From: a virus
Strand: one strand, 5' to 3'
Virus record (IMG/VR): IMGVR_UViG_3300021962_000846
Span: 1-20,072 of that record
Length of the DNA: 20,072 nt
Shown: piece after piece, positions 13,976 to 19,959 of the stretch
Position numbering within the stretch: the first letter of the stretch is position 1
Layout of the letters: the number at the start of each line of letters is the position of its first letter
Notes under the pieces: model-generated
What the model saw: only the letters and a program-made list of their open reading frames with translations
Told to the model about the DNA's origin: nothing
The model's database searches: none
Made by a program: the position numbers and the translations under genes

Positions 13976-14163
13976 TTAAAGAATCGTTTAATTACACTTT
14001 CCTTCTGTTCTCTGTGTAGGTATAGCTTCTGCCTAATAATCTCAATAAGCTCAATGGCTATGTGATTCTCTATCTTAGTAACATTCTCCGTGTAGTCAAT
14101 TACTAATTCTCCTGTTTCCGTATCGACATAGAAGTCGATTTCTTCGTATTTATATTTTATCAT
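13972..14163 (-). CDS. Small early protein, function unknown
   Basis: The 63-aa protein opens with two beta strands (YEEIDFYVDTETGELVIDYTE) and continues with a helix (IAIELIEIIRQKLYLHREQ) ending in basic residues. It is coupled by ATGA overlaps on both sides (ATG 14163, and the stop with ATG 13975). No known motif is seen. The strand-strand-helix form is common among small phage regulators and anti-host proteins, but nothing here proves such a role. Confidence 0.6.
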   Translation of the reverse strand: MIKYKYEEIDFYVDTETGELVIDYTENVTKIENHIAIELIEIIRQKLYLHREQKESVIKRFFK

Positions 14164-14390
14164 TTGTAGTTGTGTTTTAAGTGTCTAGTTATAAGTTCAA
14201 ATTTAATAACGTATCTAGGATTCTGTAGTAATTCGTTAAGTCTTGGTTCAGGAATACCGCAGAAATGATTGTATAAAATATCACCTGCATCTGGGTGATC
14301 CTCCATCTCCATGTCTACTATTATTCCTTTACCTTTACAGAATACGTTAGACCTAATTGCTCTTTTAATCTGTTCCTTTGAGTATTCCAT
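14160..14390 (-). CDS. Small early protein, function unknown
   Basis: I choose ATG 14390 (76 aa, MEYSKEQIKRAIRSN...); a TTG lies one codon upstream. The protein has an N-terminal helix, a strand with KGKGIIVDMEME, a HPDAGDILYNHFCGIPEPRL segment and a C-terminal helix. The two Cys and two His are not arranged as a clear zinc site. It begins inside the end of the 55-aa membrane protein gene and ends by ATGA overlap at 14163. No family is recognised. Confidence 0.6.
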   Translation of the reverse strand: MEYSKEQIKRAIRSNVFCKGKGIIVDMEMEDHPDAGDILYNHFCGIPEPRLNELLQNPRYVIKFELITRHLKHNYK

Positions 14391-14532
14391 CAATAATCAT
14401 GTTTAAGTAAGTAATAAAAAGAGCAAGTACTAATGCAAACATTCCTAGATACTTAGAAATTAAGTATAGGCAAGTCATAAAACCAAAAGCTACATTTATG
14501 AATTTAAGTAACTTTAAAATATTCCTTTTCAT
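14365..14532 (-). CDS. 55-aa two-span membrane protein
   Basis: A short frame from ATG 14532 to TAA 14365 encodes 55 residues beginning MKRNILKLLKFINVAFGFMT. The ATG overlaps the upstream stop (ATGA), and the frame fills an otherwise empty 135-nt gap, overlapping the next gene by 26 nt, which supports it being real. It is almost wholly hydrophobic, with two probable spans (about residues 11-26 and 30-47) and a basic N-terminus. A small membrane protein within a replication operon could act in superinfection exclusion or in anchoring replication, but no evidence separates these. Confidence 0.6.
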   Translation of the reverse strand: MKRNILKLLKFINVAFGFMTCLYLISKYLGMFALVLALFITYLNMIIDGILKGTD

Positions 14533-14789
14533 TTAGGTATGAATTTAATTGGTTCATTAGTTTCATTTCCATTGTAATCTAGAAGTTTACCGCCTTTTTC
14601 AAACCACACTTCAACGTGCTTGCTTCTATAGTTTTGTACTAAAACCTTAATCTTGTCCTGCACATCTTCTAGGGAGAGCCACTCCCCGTGACCGATGTCC
14701 TGCCACGGGGTGTACTCATTGAATTTGTTGATAAACCTACGTTTAAGCGTATAATCAGAACGGAAGGGCGTTGCTTTCCTCTTGGGCAT
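14529..14789 (-). CDS. Small basic early protein, function unknown
   Basis: The 86-aa protein is basic at the N-terminus (MPKRKATPFRSDYTLKRRF) and ends in a beta-like segment (HVEVWFEKGGKLLDYNGNE). The only ATG, at 14789, lies 35 nt inside the end of the SSB-like gene, a longer overlap than elsewhere in this operon, so a later non-ATG start is possible. No known motif is visible. The basic nature and place between an SSB-like gene and small unknowns could fit a DNA-associated role, which is inference only. Confidence 0.55.
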   Translation of the reverse strand: MPKRKATPFRSDYTLKRRFINKFNEYTPWQDIGHGEWLSLEDVQDKIKVLVQNYRSKHVEVWFEKGGKLLDYNGNETNEPIKFIPK

Positions 14790-15072
14790 ATTCTTTCTTA
14801 CTTACATGACCTTGTTCTTTCTTTTCAGCTAGTGTAGATGGCTTACCATCTGACCAAAATACCTTCCCTGATCCGGTGTAGAACTTAGGCTTCTTTGCTT
14901 CTCTGTCCTCTTTGGACTGAGATACATAAGAGTTTACATTCTGACCCCATTCGTTTGAGGTATCGTTCTGACTAATGGTGATAGATACACCTTTTAGATT
15001 CTTTGCCTTTACTGTGTTTAGTAAAGTTTCTAGTGTTTCCTGCTTTAGGAAGATCTCTGATAAATTTGCCAT
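14755..15072 (-). CDS. Candidate single-stranded DNA-binding protein
   Basis: The 105-aa protein has an N-terminal helix, a strand KGVSITISQ, an NEWGQNVNSYVSQSKEDREAKKP segment, a hairpin (KFYTGSGKVFWSDG) and a polar tail (about 80-105). The tail ends with EESNALPF, close to the acidic DxPF-type tip of bacterial SSB proteins that recruits replication partners. It lies in the replication operon next to a nuclease. The OB fold is not proven: the core is shorter than E. coli SSB and I cannot align it with confidence. An alternative is a recombination mediator or an unrelated DNA-binding protein. Confidence 0.4.
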   Translation of the reverse strand: MANLSEIFLKQETLETLLNTVKAKNLKGVSITISQNDTSNEWGQNVNSYVSQSKEDREAKKPKFYTGSGKVFWSDGKPSTLAEKKEQGHVSKKEYAQEESNALPF

Positions 15073-15102
15073 TGTTTTTGTTTTTTAGTTTGTAAAGTAA
15101 TA

Positions 15103-15585
15103 TTAATTGTTTGATTTTAAAGATTCTAGGAATTGGTCATATTTTTTCATGAAGTCATCAAAGTTTTTTACTATCCAATACTGACCTCCAGAACTTTCTA
15201 TGTTTGCTTGGTAGATTTTCTGATCTTCAGACTGCCTGTCTTTACCTATCTTGACTTCTATTTTTACCGACCTTCCTTGGATGGTTGCTGATATATCGGA
15301 AGAGCCTTTTGTTGCGGTTGACTTGCCCCAGGTCATTGTTCCGATTGTCTTGGTTCTTCCTAGCACATCTGTGACTTGCTTCCGGTTATCTATTGGTCTA
15401 CCCATCGTGTTGATTCGCTCTGCTTGGTGATTGCACAGCTGTAGGTAGTCAAGTATGCACTTTGTAAGTCCATTTGCAGTAGCATCAGTATACTTTGGTA
15501 GTGCAATTGCATATCTAGGTACATTTGGATGATCGCTAATACTAGAGTTTAGCTTGAGTTCTTTAAGTTTGTCTAGTGGTTTCAT
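15103..15585 (-). CDS. PD-(D/E)xK nuclease, VRR-NUC-like
   Basis: ATG 15585 gives 160 aa (MKPLDKLKELKLN...). A TTG 12 codons upstream would add a stretch encoded by a C-rich tract and is less likely. The C-terminal half carries the nuclease core: GSSDISATI (D97), KIEVKIG (E110, K112) and a helix with DRQSEDQKIYQANIESSGGQYW, in the order of VRR-NUC and other restriction-like folds. The N-terminal half (NGLTKCILDYLQLCNHQAERIN) is the helix-strand part of the same fold. Such enzymes in phages cut branched or flap DNA in replication and recombination. The C-rich leader three nt before the ATG is odd. Confidence 0.78.
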   Translation of the reverse strand: MKPLDKLKELKLNSSISDHPNVPRYAIALPKYTDATANGLTKCILDYLQLCNHQAERINTMGRPIDNRKQVTDVLGRTKTIGTMTWGKSTATKGSSDISATIQGRSVKIEVKIGKDRQSEDQKIYQANIESSGGQYWIVKNFDDFMKKYDQFLESLKSNN

Positions 15586-15586
15586 A

Positions 15587-15600
15587 TAGGGGGGTAGGGT
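15587..15600 (+). repeat. G-tract motif copy 2 (TA-G6-TA-G3-T)
   Basis: Six G (15589-15594), TA, three G (15597-15599), with TA before and T after. On the coding (minus) strand it is a C-rich tract filling the 19-nt gap between two genes, ending three nt before the nuclease ATG at 15585. Confidence 0.7.
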
Positions 15601-15604
15601 AGAT

Positions 15605-15826
15605 TTAAAAGGGAAGATCAAACTGTCTTAAATGCATCCAAGGTTCTTTAAAGTCGCTACCAAATCGGCATAGAAATTCAAATGCTAAAATCCTGTTATC
15701 TTCTCTCATTTTTAGCCAATATCCTTCTGCGGTGTAGCGGTCATAAATACCTGGACAAATGTCCATAAACTTATCCCAGAATACTTCAAATGGGATTTCT
15801 GTAATCTCATCTAGTGCTTCAATCAT
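15605..15826 (-). CDS. Small acidic early protein, function unknown
   Basis: The 73-aa protein starts by ATGA overlap with the HNH gene stop. It is rich in aromatic and acidic residues (FEVFWDKFMDICPGIYDRYTAEGYWLKM, ending HLRQFDLPF) and likely helical. The final LPF resembles the tip of SSB-type tails, but it is not preceded by an acidic run, so I give this little weight. It lies between two nucleases in the replication operon and may be a partner or inhibitor of one; that is inference. No named family is recognised. Confidence 0.6.
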   Translation of the reverse strand: MIEALDEITEIPFEVFWDKFMDICPGIYDRYTAEGYWLKMREDNRILAFEFLCRFGSDFKEPWMHLRQFDLPF

Positions 15827-16365
15827 TTTTTTAAGTTTTTTTGTTCTTCAATTTTTATGTGACATCGTTTACAAACAGATATTAATTCATAAAGTGGTTC
15901 ATCATAAATATTATTATAAGTTAAATGATGTACTTCTTGAGCTGGATTTGTAAGACAAGCTTGGCATAAGTAATTATCTCTTTCTAAAACCTTTTTTCTT
16001 TTATTATTCCATTTGTCTGAATTTAGGTATTCATTGTATCTGTCCCAAGCTTCATCATTTTTGATTCTGTGCAAATCCATAATAACCTTTTTATAGAATT
16101 CATCCTTTAGATATCTTAAATCCTTGTTAAATTCCTTTAAATCATCAAAGTTTTCTACCAATGATCTTTTTAAATCCATTGATAATTCTCCGCAACAGAA
16201 ACATTGTTTCCTTAAATTTTGAATGCCATCTTGCCTGGTAAACTTTACAAACTGCATATCATGAGATAAACATTCTATTTCAACTACTGCATACTTGTAT
16301 CCTTTATCACCTTTGTAATAATATTTTGCTATTACATTGTTCGATTTATGATTAATGTAATTCAT
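15823..16365 (-). CDS. HNH endonuclease
   Basis: The 180-aa protein ends in a clear HNH domain: YLNSDKWNNKRKKVLERDNYLCQAC is the entry, with C134 and C137 as the first zinc pair, then EVHHLTY (H146/H147) and LISVCKRCH with C165 and C168 as the second pair and H169. The N-terminal part contains a QCFCCGEL cluster (C55, C57, C58), which may hold another metal. It starts by ATGA overlap with the primase stop, so it is translated with the replication protein. Free-standing HNH genes in phages may be homing nucleases or processing enzymes; tight operon packing favours a working early gene over a recent insertion. Confidence 0.85.
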   Translation of the reverse strand: MNYINHKSNNVIAKYYYKGDKGYKYAVVEIECLSHDMQFVKFTRQDGIQNLRKQCFCCGELSMDLKRSLVENFDDLKEFNKDLRYLKDEFYKKVIMDLHRIKNDEAWDRYNEYLNSDKWNNKRKKVLERDNYLCQACLTNPAQEVHHLTYNNIYDEPLYELISVCKRCHIKIEEQKNLKK

Positions 16366-18569
16366 TTTTTTAAGTGTTTATAAATCGTTGTCCTACTCAC
16401 ATTTAGCATTTCAGCAAGCTCTGATCTATTGAAGTCAGGAACTGCTTCCTGTATCTGCTGTATTTTTCTTTCAATCGTCTCATTTTTCAATGAACGAACC
16501 AACTCACTCAATTCGCCTGTTTCCAATGAATTTACCTTAATCTTCTTTGACATTGCAATAAAGTAATTACTTAATTTCTCAGCCTTAAGCAAACTATCCT
16601 TGCTAATCCAATCAAATCCTTTGCCTTCGTTATAAGCAGTAATCGAGTTAATTATCAGCGCAAATCTAGGGATGTAAGCTTTCTGCTTACTCAACATTGA
16701 CTTCACATACTCAGAAATATCGTCTGAGTTCTGCATATCTGTGATGTTGTTAAAGATTCGCTCCCATTCTTTTTCAGCCTCAGAGTCAAACTTAATTATC
16801 CTAGACTCAATGTCTCCAAACTTATTCAACTGCAAGATTTCTTTTCGAATCAGGTTATAGAACTGAGACATATAAGCCTCGTACCAATCCAAAACCTCCT
16901 GCTCAATCGCATTTCTGTTGTAATGCTCAATCTCCTTATCAGGATAGCAAACTAGCAATCTGTCTAGAAATCCATTGTCCTTGTTTTCCAAAGTAGAAAT
17001 CTGAGAGAAGATTCCAGGTTGTATACCACCAAGTACAGGAATCAAAGGCGACTGAATAAAGCTACTCTTTGCAGTTTTTCTTGTTAGAATCGCTTGCTGA
17101 TTAGACCAACATGAGAGCCAGAATTCCAAGTCAGATCCAGGCTTGTACTTATTCATATCCTTAATCCATCCGTTCAGCTCATCCTTAAATACTGCAATGC
17201 CTACTTCGTTTTCCTCGTGGAGATCCGCCAACGCTTCGACCGTTACATCGTTAACAATAATCTGCTTTCTAATTGGCTCCTTAATTTCCTCTACATCCTT
17301 TTTATCCTTAGAACTTAGCTTCTCGTATTCTTTGTACTTCTTGTATTCGTTCTGGTAGTGCTTAATCTCAAAACTATTTTTCTTAGCTAATGGAAATATA
17401 ACCGCATTTATACTAGGGGTTTTTCCTAGACCTGCTTTGCCAATTAAACCTAGCCAAATGTTTACTGACTCCCTCCATCCAGTTTTTACCTCCACCTTGC
17501 AAGCATTTCCAATGCAAATTGAAATGTACCAAAGTAAACTGCAACCCATGTAGTCTATAGAATGGTTTAGAGTTTTTTGATTTAACAGAATATAATTCTG
17601 CAATGACTCAGGGAACACTTCAATCGGAAATATTAACTCCTCCTTTGGTATCTCAATTCGCTCAATCTCTACCTTTCTAATTTTTCGTTCTCCATAGCCA
17701 GCCTTGTATAATTCCTTTGCAGCTTCGGAGTAATTTCCACCAAAGAACTTCCAAGAGTAGATAGCAAACGGACTAAGCGGAGTCTCGTGAGGATAGATCG
17801 TAGCAGTGGTAAATATGTAGCATAATCCACTATCCTTGTAAATAAATCCGTGCAATGCATCCTTGCTTCCATTCTTGCGTAGAACTACGCGATCAGATAG
17901 GTGCTTAATGGCACTAAATTCGCCCTGTAAGAGGTCTATAGCCTTGTTCCTATAGTTGTAGTCATCCCAAGGTGTAAGACCGCTGTAATCGGCTTCTTTT
18001 GGCTTCGTTTCATCTACCTTCTCTTCGTAGTGAAAGTACTTGCATAGATTCATTAACAAATCGCGTTCTTCAACTGTGATTTCTTGAATTTCCTCATAAG
18101 ACAAATCGCTTACTTGGTGATCGTAGATGTAGATGTATCCGCCTGTGCCTCTAGTCTCAATCAGAGCTTGAGAATGTCCCTTCAGAGTAGCTAGCTTTCT
18201 GTTTCCTTCTACCTTTTCGCAACGGTAGATAATATGGTATCCAGAGTTTACTGTCTTGTAGATTACAAACTTCCTAGCAAAGTCATCGATGTAGTCAGAT
18301 ACAAATGCAATGAACTCATTCCAGAATTTCTTACCCTCTTGTACACTAGGAAAAACTTTTAGGTCTATGTCTATACATTCAGTACCATAAAATCCTGTAA
18401 TAATACCATAACCTTTAGTTTTAGACTCTAGCCTTTCTAACTCTGCTTTTTCTATCTTTTTTGTCTGGTATTCCTTCCATAAAATGAGCGGTTTTTTGCC
18501 TTCTGATATGGGCATTACGCTAAATCCAGCGTTAAGTAAATTGATTGCTCTTCCTAAAGTGACGTTCAT
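16362..18569 (-). CDS. Primase-polymerase / DUF3987 helicase-like replication protein
   Basis: The 735-aa protein combines two replication domains. Residues about 1-165 match the bifunctional Prim-Pol domain: IDID (D67, D69), SGYHIIYR (S109, H112) and ETRGTGGYIY (R140). Residues about 320-690 fit DUF3987, with Walker A GKAGLGKT at 377-384, followed by KDELNGW and a long helical part. The last 25 residues form an HTH (RSELAEMLNVSRTTIYKHLKK). It should prime and unwind DNA at the phage origin. ATG 18569 follows the 305-bp repeat region that is a candidate origin and promoter. The fusion of primase and helicase parts is usual for this group; the C-terminal HTH may bind the origin. Confidence 0.87.
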   Translation of the reverse strand: MNVTLGRAINLLNAGFSVMPISEGKKPLILWKEYQTKKIEKAELERLESKTKGYGIITGFYGTECIDIDLKVFPSVQEGKKFWNEFIAFVSDYIDDFARKFVIYKTVNSGYHIIYRCEKVEGNRKLATLKGHSQALIETRGTGGYIYIYDHQVSDLSYEEIQEITVEERDLLMNLCKYFHYEEKVDETKPKEADYSGLTPWDDYNYRNKAIDLLQGEFSAIKHLSDRVVLRKNGSKDALHGFIYKDSGLCYIFTTATIYPHETPLSPFAIYSWKFFGGNYSEAAKELYKAGYGERKIRKVEIERIEIPKEELIFPIEVFPESLQNYILLNQKTLNHSIDYMGCSLLWYISICIGNACKVEVKTGWRESVNIWLGLIGKAGLGKTPSINAVIFPLAKKNSFEIKHYQNEYKKYKEYEKLSSKDKKDVEEIKEPIRKQIIVNDVTVEALADLHEENEVGIAVFKDELNGWIKDMNKYKPGSDLEFWLSCWSNQQAILTRKTAKSSFIQSPLIPVLGGIQPGIFSQISTLENKDNGFLDRLLVCYPDKEIEHYNRNAIEQEVLDWYEAYMSQFYNLIRKEILQLNKFGDIESRIIKFDSEAEKEWERIFNNITDMQNSDDISEYVKSMLSKQKAYIPRFALIINSITAYNEGKGFDWISKDSLLKAEKLSNYFIAMSKKIKVNSLETGELSELVRSLKNETIERKIQQIQEAVPDFNRSELAEMLNVSRTTIYKHLKK

Positions 18570-18594
18570 GTGATTTTACAAAGTTTTGAAAAAT

Positions 18595-18611
18595 ATGGGG
18601 GGGGGAGGGGT
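18595..18611 (+). repeat. G-tract motif copy 3 (TAT-G9-A-G4-T)
   Basis: Nine G (18597-18605), A, four G (18607-18610), then T. It lies 28 nt before the primase ATG, in the leader of the minus-strand gene. It is the longest tract and deviates by A in place of T between the two G runs. Confidence 0.7.
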
Positions 18612-18624
18612 ATTTTTTGGCTAA

Positions 18625-18668
18625 AAGTGTACACTAAGTTTACACTAAGTTTACACTGAGTGTAAACC
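18625..18668. repeat. 11-bp repeat array 1 (four units)
   Basis: Units in exact 11-bp register: AAGTGTACACT (18625-18635), AAGTTTACACT (18636-18646), AAGTTTACACT (18647-18657) and a diverged GAGTGTAAACC (18658-18668). The core GTKTACAC is palindromic or nearly so. A period of 11 bp puts all sites on about the same face of the helix. Confidence 0.85.
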
Positions 18669-18722
18669 CCTAAAACCCTTCATACGTTATAATTTGACCG
18701 ATTTTTGGCACTTTTTTGGCTT

Positions 18723-18822
18723 AGGTTTACAAGTTTACACTTTTTTTCGTAATGTATTTTTTTTTACCTACTGAAAATTTATTTTTTTTCATTTTTACCA
18801 AAAAGTGTTCAAAGTGTTCACT
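18723..18822. repeat. Scattered repeat cores between the arrays
   Basis: GTTTACA occurs at 18725-18731 and again within AAGTTTACACT at 18731-18741. AAGTGTTCA (18803-18811) is followed by AAGTGTTCACT (18812-18822), a variant with TTCAC in place of TACAC. The cores sit on both sides of the T-tract segment. Confidence 0.65.
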
Positions 18823-18854
18823 TATTGCGTTTGGAGCCAATAGAGGCCGATTTT

Positions 18855-18895
18855 GGTTTACACTTAGTGTACACTTAGTGTACACTTGTGTACAC
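18855..18895. repeat. 11-bp repeat array 2 (four units)
   Basis: Cores GTTTACAC (18856-18863), GTGTACAC (18867-18874), GTGTACAC (18878-18885) and GTGTACAC (18888-18895), spaced 11, 11 and 10 bp. The last cores overlap the final codons of the three-HTH gene, where they encode VYTSVH. It mirrors array 1 about 190 bp away. Confidence 0.85.
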
Positions 18896-19330
18896 CCCTT
18901 CGCGCATCTTTCTTACCCAGTATTCGACCTGCCCATAATTTAAATCTAGCTTGTAAGAAATAGTAGCAATTCTACTTCCTTCTTCCCACAATCGTTGTAC
19001 TTCTCTAAGATTTTTTATTGTTATTCCTGGTCTTCTTCGGTAACTAGTAAGTTTTAGAATCTCACAAATCTGGTGCTTCTTTAAAGAAGTCCGTTCTCCG
19101 ATTGCTTTGTATGTTAGTCCGTTTTTATACATCTCAATTACCTCATCAGCTAATTTTAGGTGTGCTGCTGTATTTTTAGCTCGCTCATTAGTCTTTAGGT
19201 AATCTTTGTAGATGTAATTGTTTACAACATATTTAGATACACCTAGGATGGTCGCAATATTCTTATTAAGGATCTTTAGCTTGTAAAGTCTTATTACCTC
19301 TGTTTTTTGTTCTTGTGTTAGTGATGTCAT
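18875..19330 (-). CDS. Protein with three tandem helix-turn-helix units
   Basis: The 151-aa protein is built from three repeated units of about 50 residues, each of HTH form: TEVIRLYKLKILNKNIATILG (10-30), DEVIEMYKNGLTYKAIGERTS (62-82) and REVQRLWEEGSRIATISYKL (109-128). Each shows helix, turn and recognition-helix spacing as in resolvase/transposase-type HTHs. No nuclease or recombinase domain is present, so it looks like a pure DNA-binding protein. It ends inside repeat array 2 and lies directly before the candidate origin, so origin binding or control of the primase gene is likely. ATG 19330 overlaps the upstream stop (ATGA). Confidence 0.7.
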   Translation of the reverse strand: MTSLTQEQKTEVIRLYKLKILNKNIATILGVSKYVVNNYIYKDYLKTNERAKNTAAHLKLADEVIEMYKNGLTYKAIGERTSLKKHQICEILKLTSYRRRPGITIKNLREVQRLWEEGSRIATISYKLDLNYGQVEYWVRKMREGVYTSVH

Positions 19331-19521
19331 TGTCCGTATGTTTCTTTGTAGTATTGTTCTGAATTAATTTCACCAACATCTTCATGTTGTATATCTAAAT
19401 CAATTATTTTATAAGCCTCCTTAATCTGCTCCTTTTCAATCTGCTTGGCTTGTTTATATACTTCTTTAATATCTTTTGCTAAAATTCTTTGATAAAACCA
19501 ATCTACTGCTGTCTGTTTCAT
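19327..19521 (-). CDS. Small helical early protein, function unknown
   Basis: The 64-aa protein begins MKQTAVDWFYQRIL and contains KQAKQIEKEQIKEAYKIID, then an acidic end with QYYKETYGQ. I have seen this T-A-V-[DE]-W ... EKEQI--A form in many Bacteroidota phages and hosts, without a known function. It is fully helical, with no membrane part. It starts behind an A-rich leader in a 46-nt gap and is coupled to the three-HTH gene by ATGA overlap. Confidence 0.65.
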   Translation of the reverse strand: MKQTAVDWFYQRILAKDIKEVYKQAKQIEKEQIKEAYKIIDLDIQHEDVGEINSEQYYKETYGQ

Positions 19522-19567
19522 TTGTGTTATGTGTTTGATTTAAAATATTTTAATTTCCACTACTTTA

Positions 19568-19777
19568 CTAGGGGGGGGTGGGGTCTGTAATTTCCACTAT
19601 CTCTTTTAGTTGATTCCAAACTGATTCTGCATTCTCTCCCCAGTAATATTCGCACTTACCCTCTTTGATCGGTGCCGAAATAAAATAAGATTGATACTCA
19701 CATGGCTTCGCCGTAAACCGGTAGCAACTTTCTTTCTGGGAACAATCTGTCCCTGGGCACATCGTTATGTCTGGCAT
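19568..19777 (-). CDS. Cys-rich small protein B (tandem paralogue)
   Basis: The 69-aa protein has Cys at 7, 12, 18, 26 and 42 in MPDITMCPGTDCSQKESCYRF. It matches its upstream neighbour at C7, C12, C18, YRF, YFI, P and C42, so the two are tandem paralogues. The C-x4-C-x5-C plus a distant Cys could bind zinc or an Fe-S cluster. The C-terminus (TDPTPP and stop) is encoded by a G8/G4 tract on the plus strand; a change in tract length would alter the end of the protein. It starts 13 nt inside its neighbour. The function is unknown. Confidence 0.65.
   Translation of the reverse strand: MPDITMCPGTDCSQKESCYRFTAKPCEYQSYFISAPIKEGKCEYYWGENAESVWNQLKEIVEITDPTPP
19569..19584 (+). repeat. G-tract motif copy 4 (TA-G8-T-G4-T)
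   Basis: Eight G (19571-19578), T, four G (19580-19583), then T. On the minus strand it encodes the last Pro codons of the Cys-rich protein B and touches its TAG stop. It is the nearest match to copy 1 (one extra G). Confidence 0.75.
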
Positions 19778-19959
19778 TTTCTAAATTTTAGTTTAGTCAA
19801 ATCCATTTCTTCTTCATAGGATATAAACTTATCACAGTAATCATATGCAAAAGGTGTAATTATAAAATATGCTTGAAAATCATCATCAGGAACTAAAAAC
19901 CTGTAGCACTTATTTCGTATAGGACATTCAACACCTTCGCATTTATTTATATCGCTCAT
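19765..19959 (-). CDS. Cys-rich small protein A (tandem paralogue)
   Basis: The 64-aa protein has Cys at 7, 12, 18 and 42 (KCEGVECPIRNKCYRF ... YCDKF), plus a late C62. It shares spacing and key residues with the next gene (DI, C-G--C, CYRF, FQAYFI--P). Four Cys fit one metal site. The more acidic end (SYEEEMDLTKLKF) differs from the paralogue. It starts by ATGA overlap with the gene cut by the window edge and overlaps paralogue B by 13 nt. Early-operon position suggests a host-takeover or regulatory role, which is inference. Confidence 0.65.
   Translation of the reverse strand: MSDINKCEGVECPIRNKCYRFLVPDDDFQAYFIITPFAYDYCDKFISYEEEMDLTKLKFRKCQT

Larger units (their letters stand above)
18570..18874. 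promoter_or_regulatory. Non-coding region with two repeat arrays, candidate replication origin/operator
   Basis: This 305-bp stretch is the only gap of this size in the window and has no supported gene. It contains, from left, a G9-A-G4 tract, a four-unit 11-bp repeat array, a T-tract-rich middle (18741-18800, several runs of 7-9 T), single or paired repeat cores near 18725-18741 and 18803-18822, and a second array that runs into the end of the HTH gene. It lies just before the primase gene and after a three-HTH gene. Iterons plus an AT-rich unwinding segment are the usual parts of an origin. Regulation of the primase gene by the HTH protein is the main alternative, and both could hold. Confidence 0.55.

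Noticed and set aside
15759-15953. Plus-strand frame of 64 aa
   Set aside because: Antisense to the start of one gene and the zinc-binding end of the HNH gene, both well supported.
17143-17358. Plus-strand Ser/Leu-rich frame
   Set aside because: Antisense to the DUF3987 domain of the primase protein; shadow.
18585-18595. Minus-strand -7-like box TATTTTTC before the primase gene
   Set aside because: One mismatch at the conserved G and no good -33 box; too weak to annotate.
18625-18895. Repeat arrays considered as a CRISPR array
   Set aside because: Units are 11 bp and directly abutting without spacers, so they are binding-site repeats and not CRISPR.
18752-18943. Plus-strand frame of 63 aa across the T-rich region
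   Set aside because: Poly-Phe and Leu from T runs, overlaps the repeat array and the minus-strand HTH gene, no leader; not a gene.
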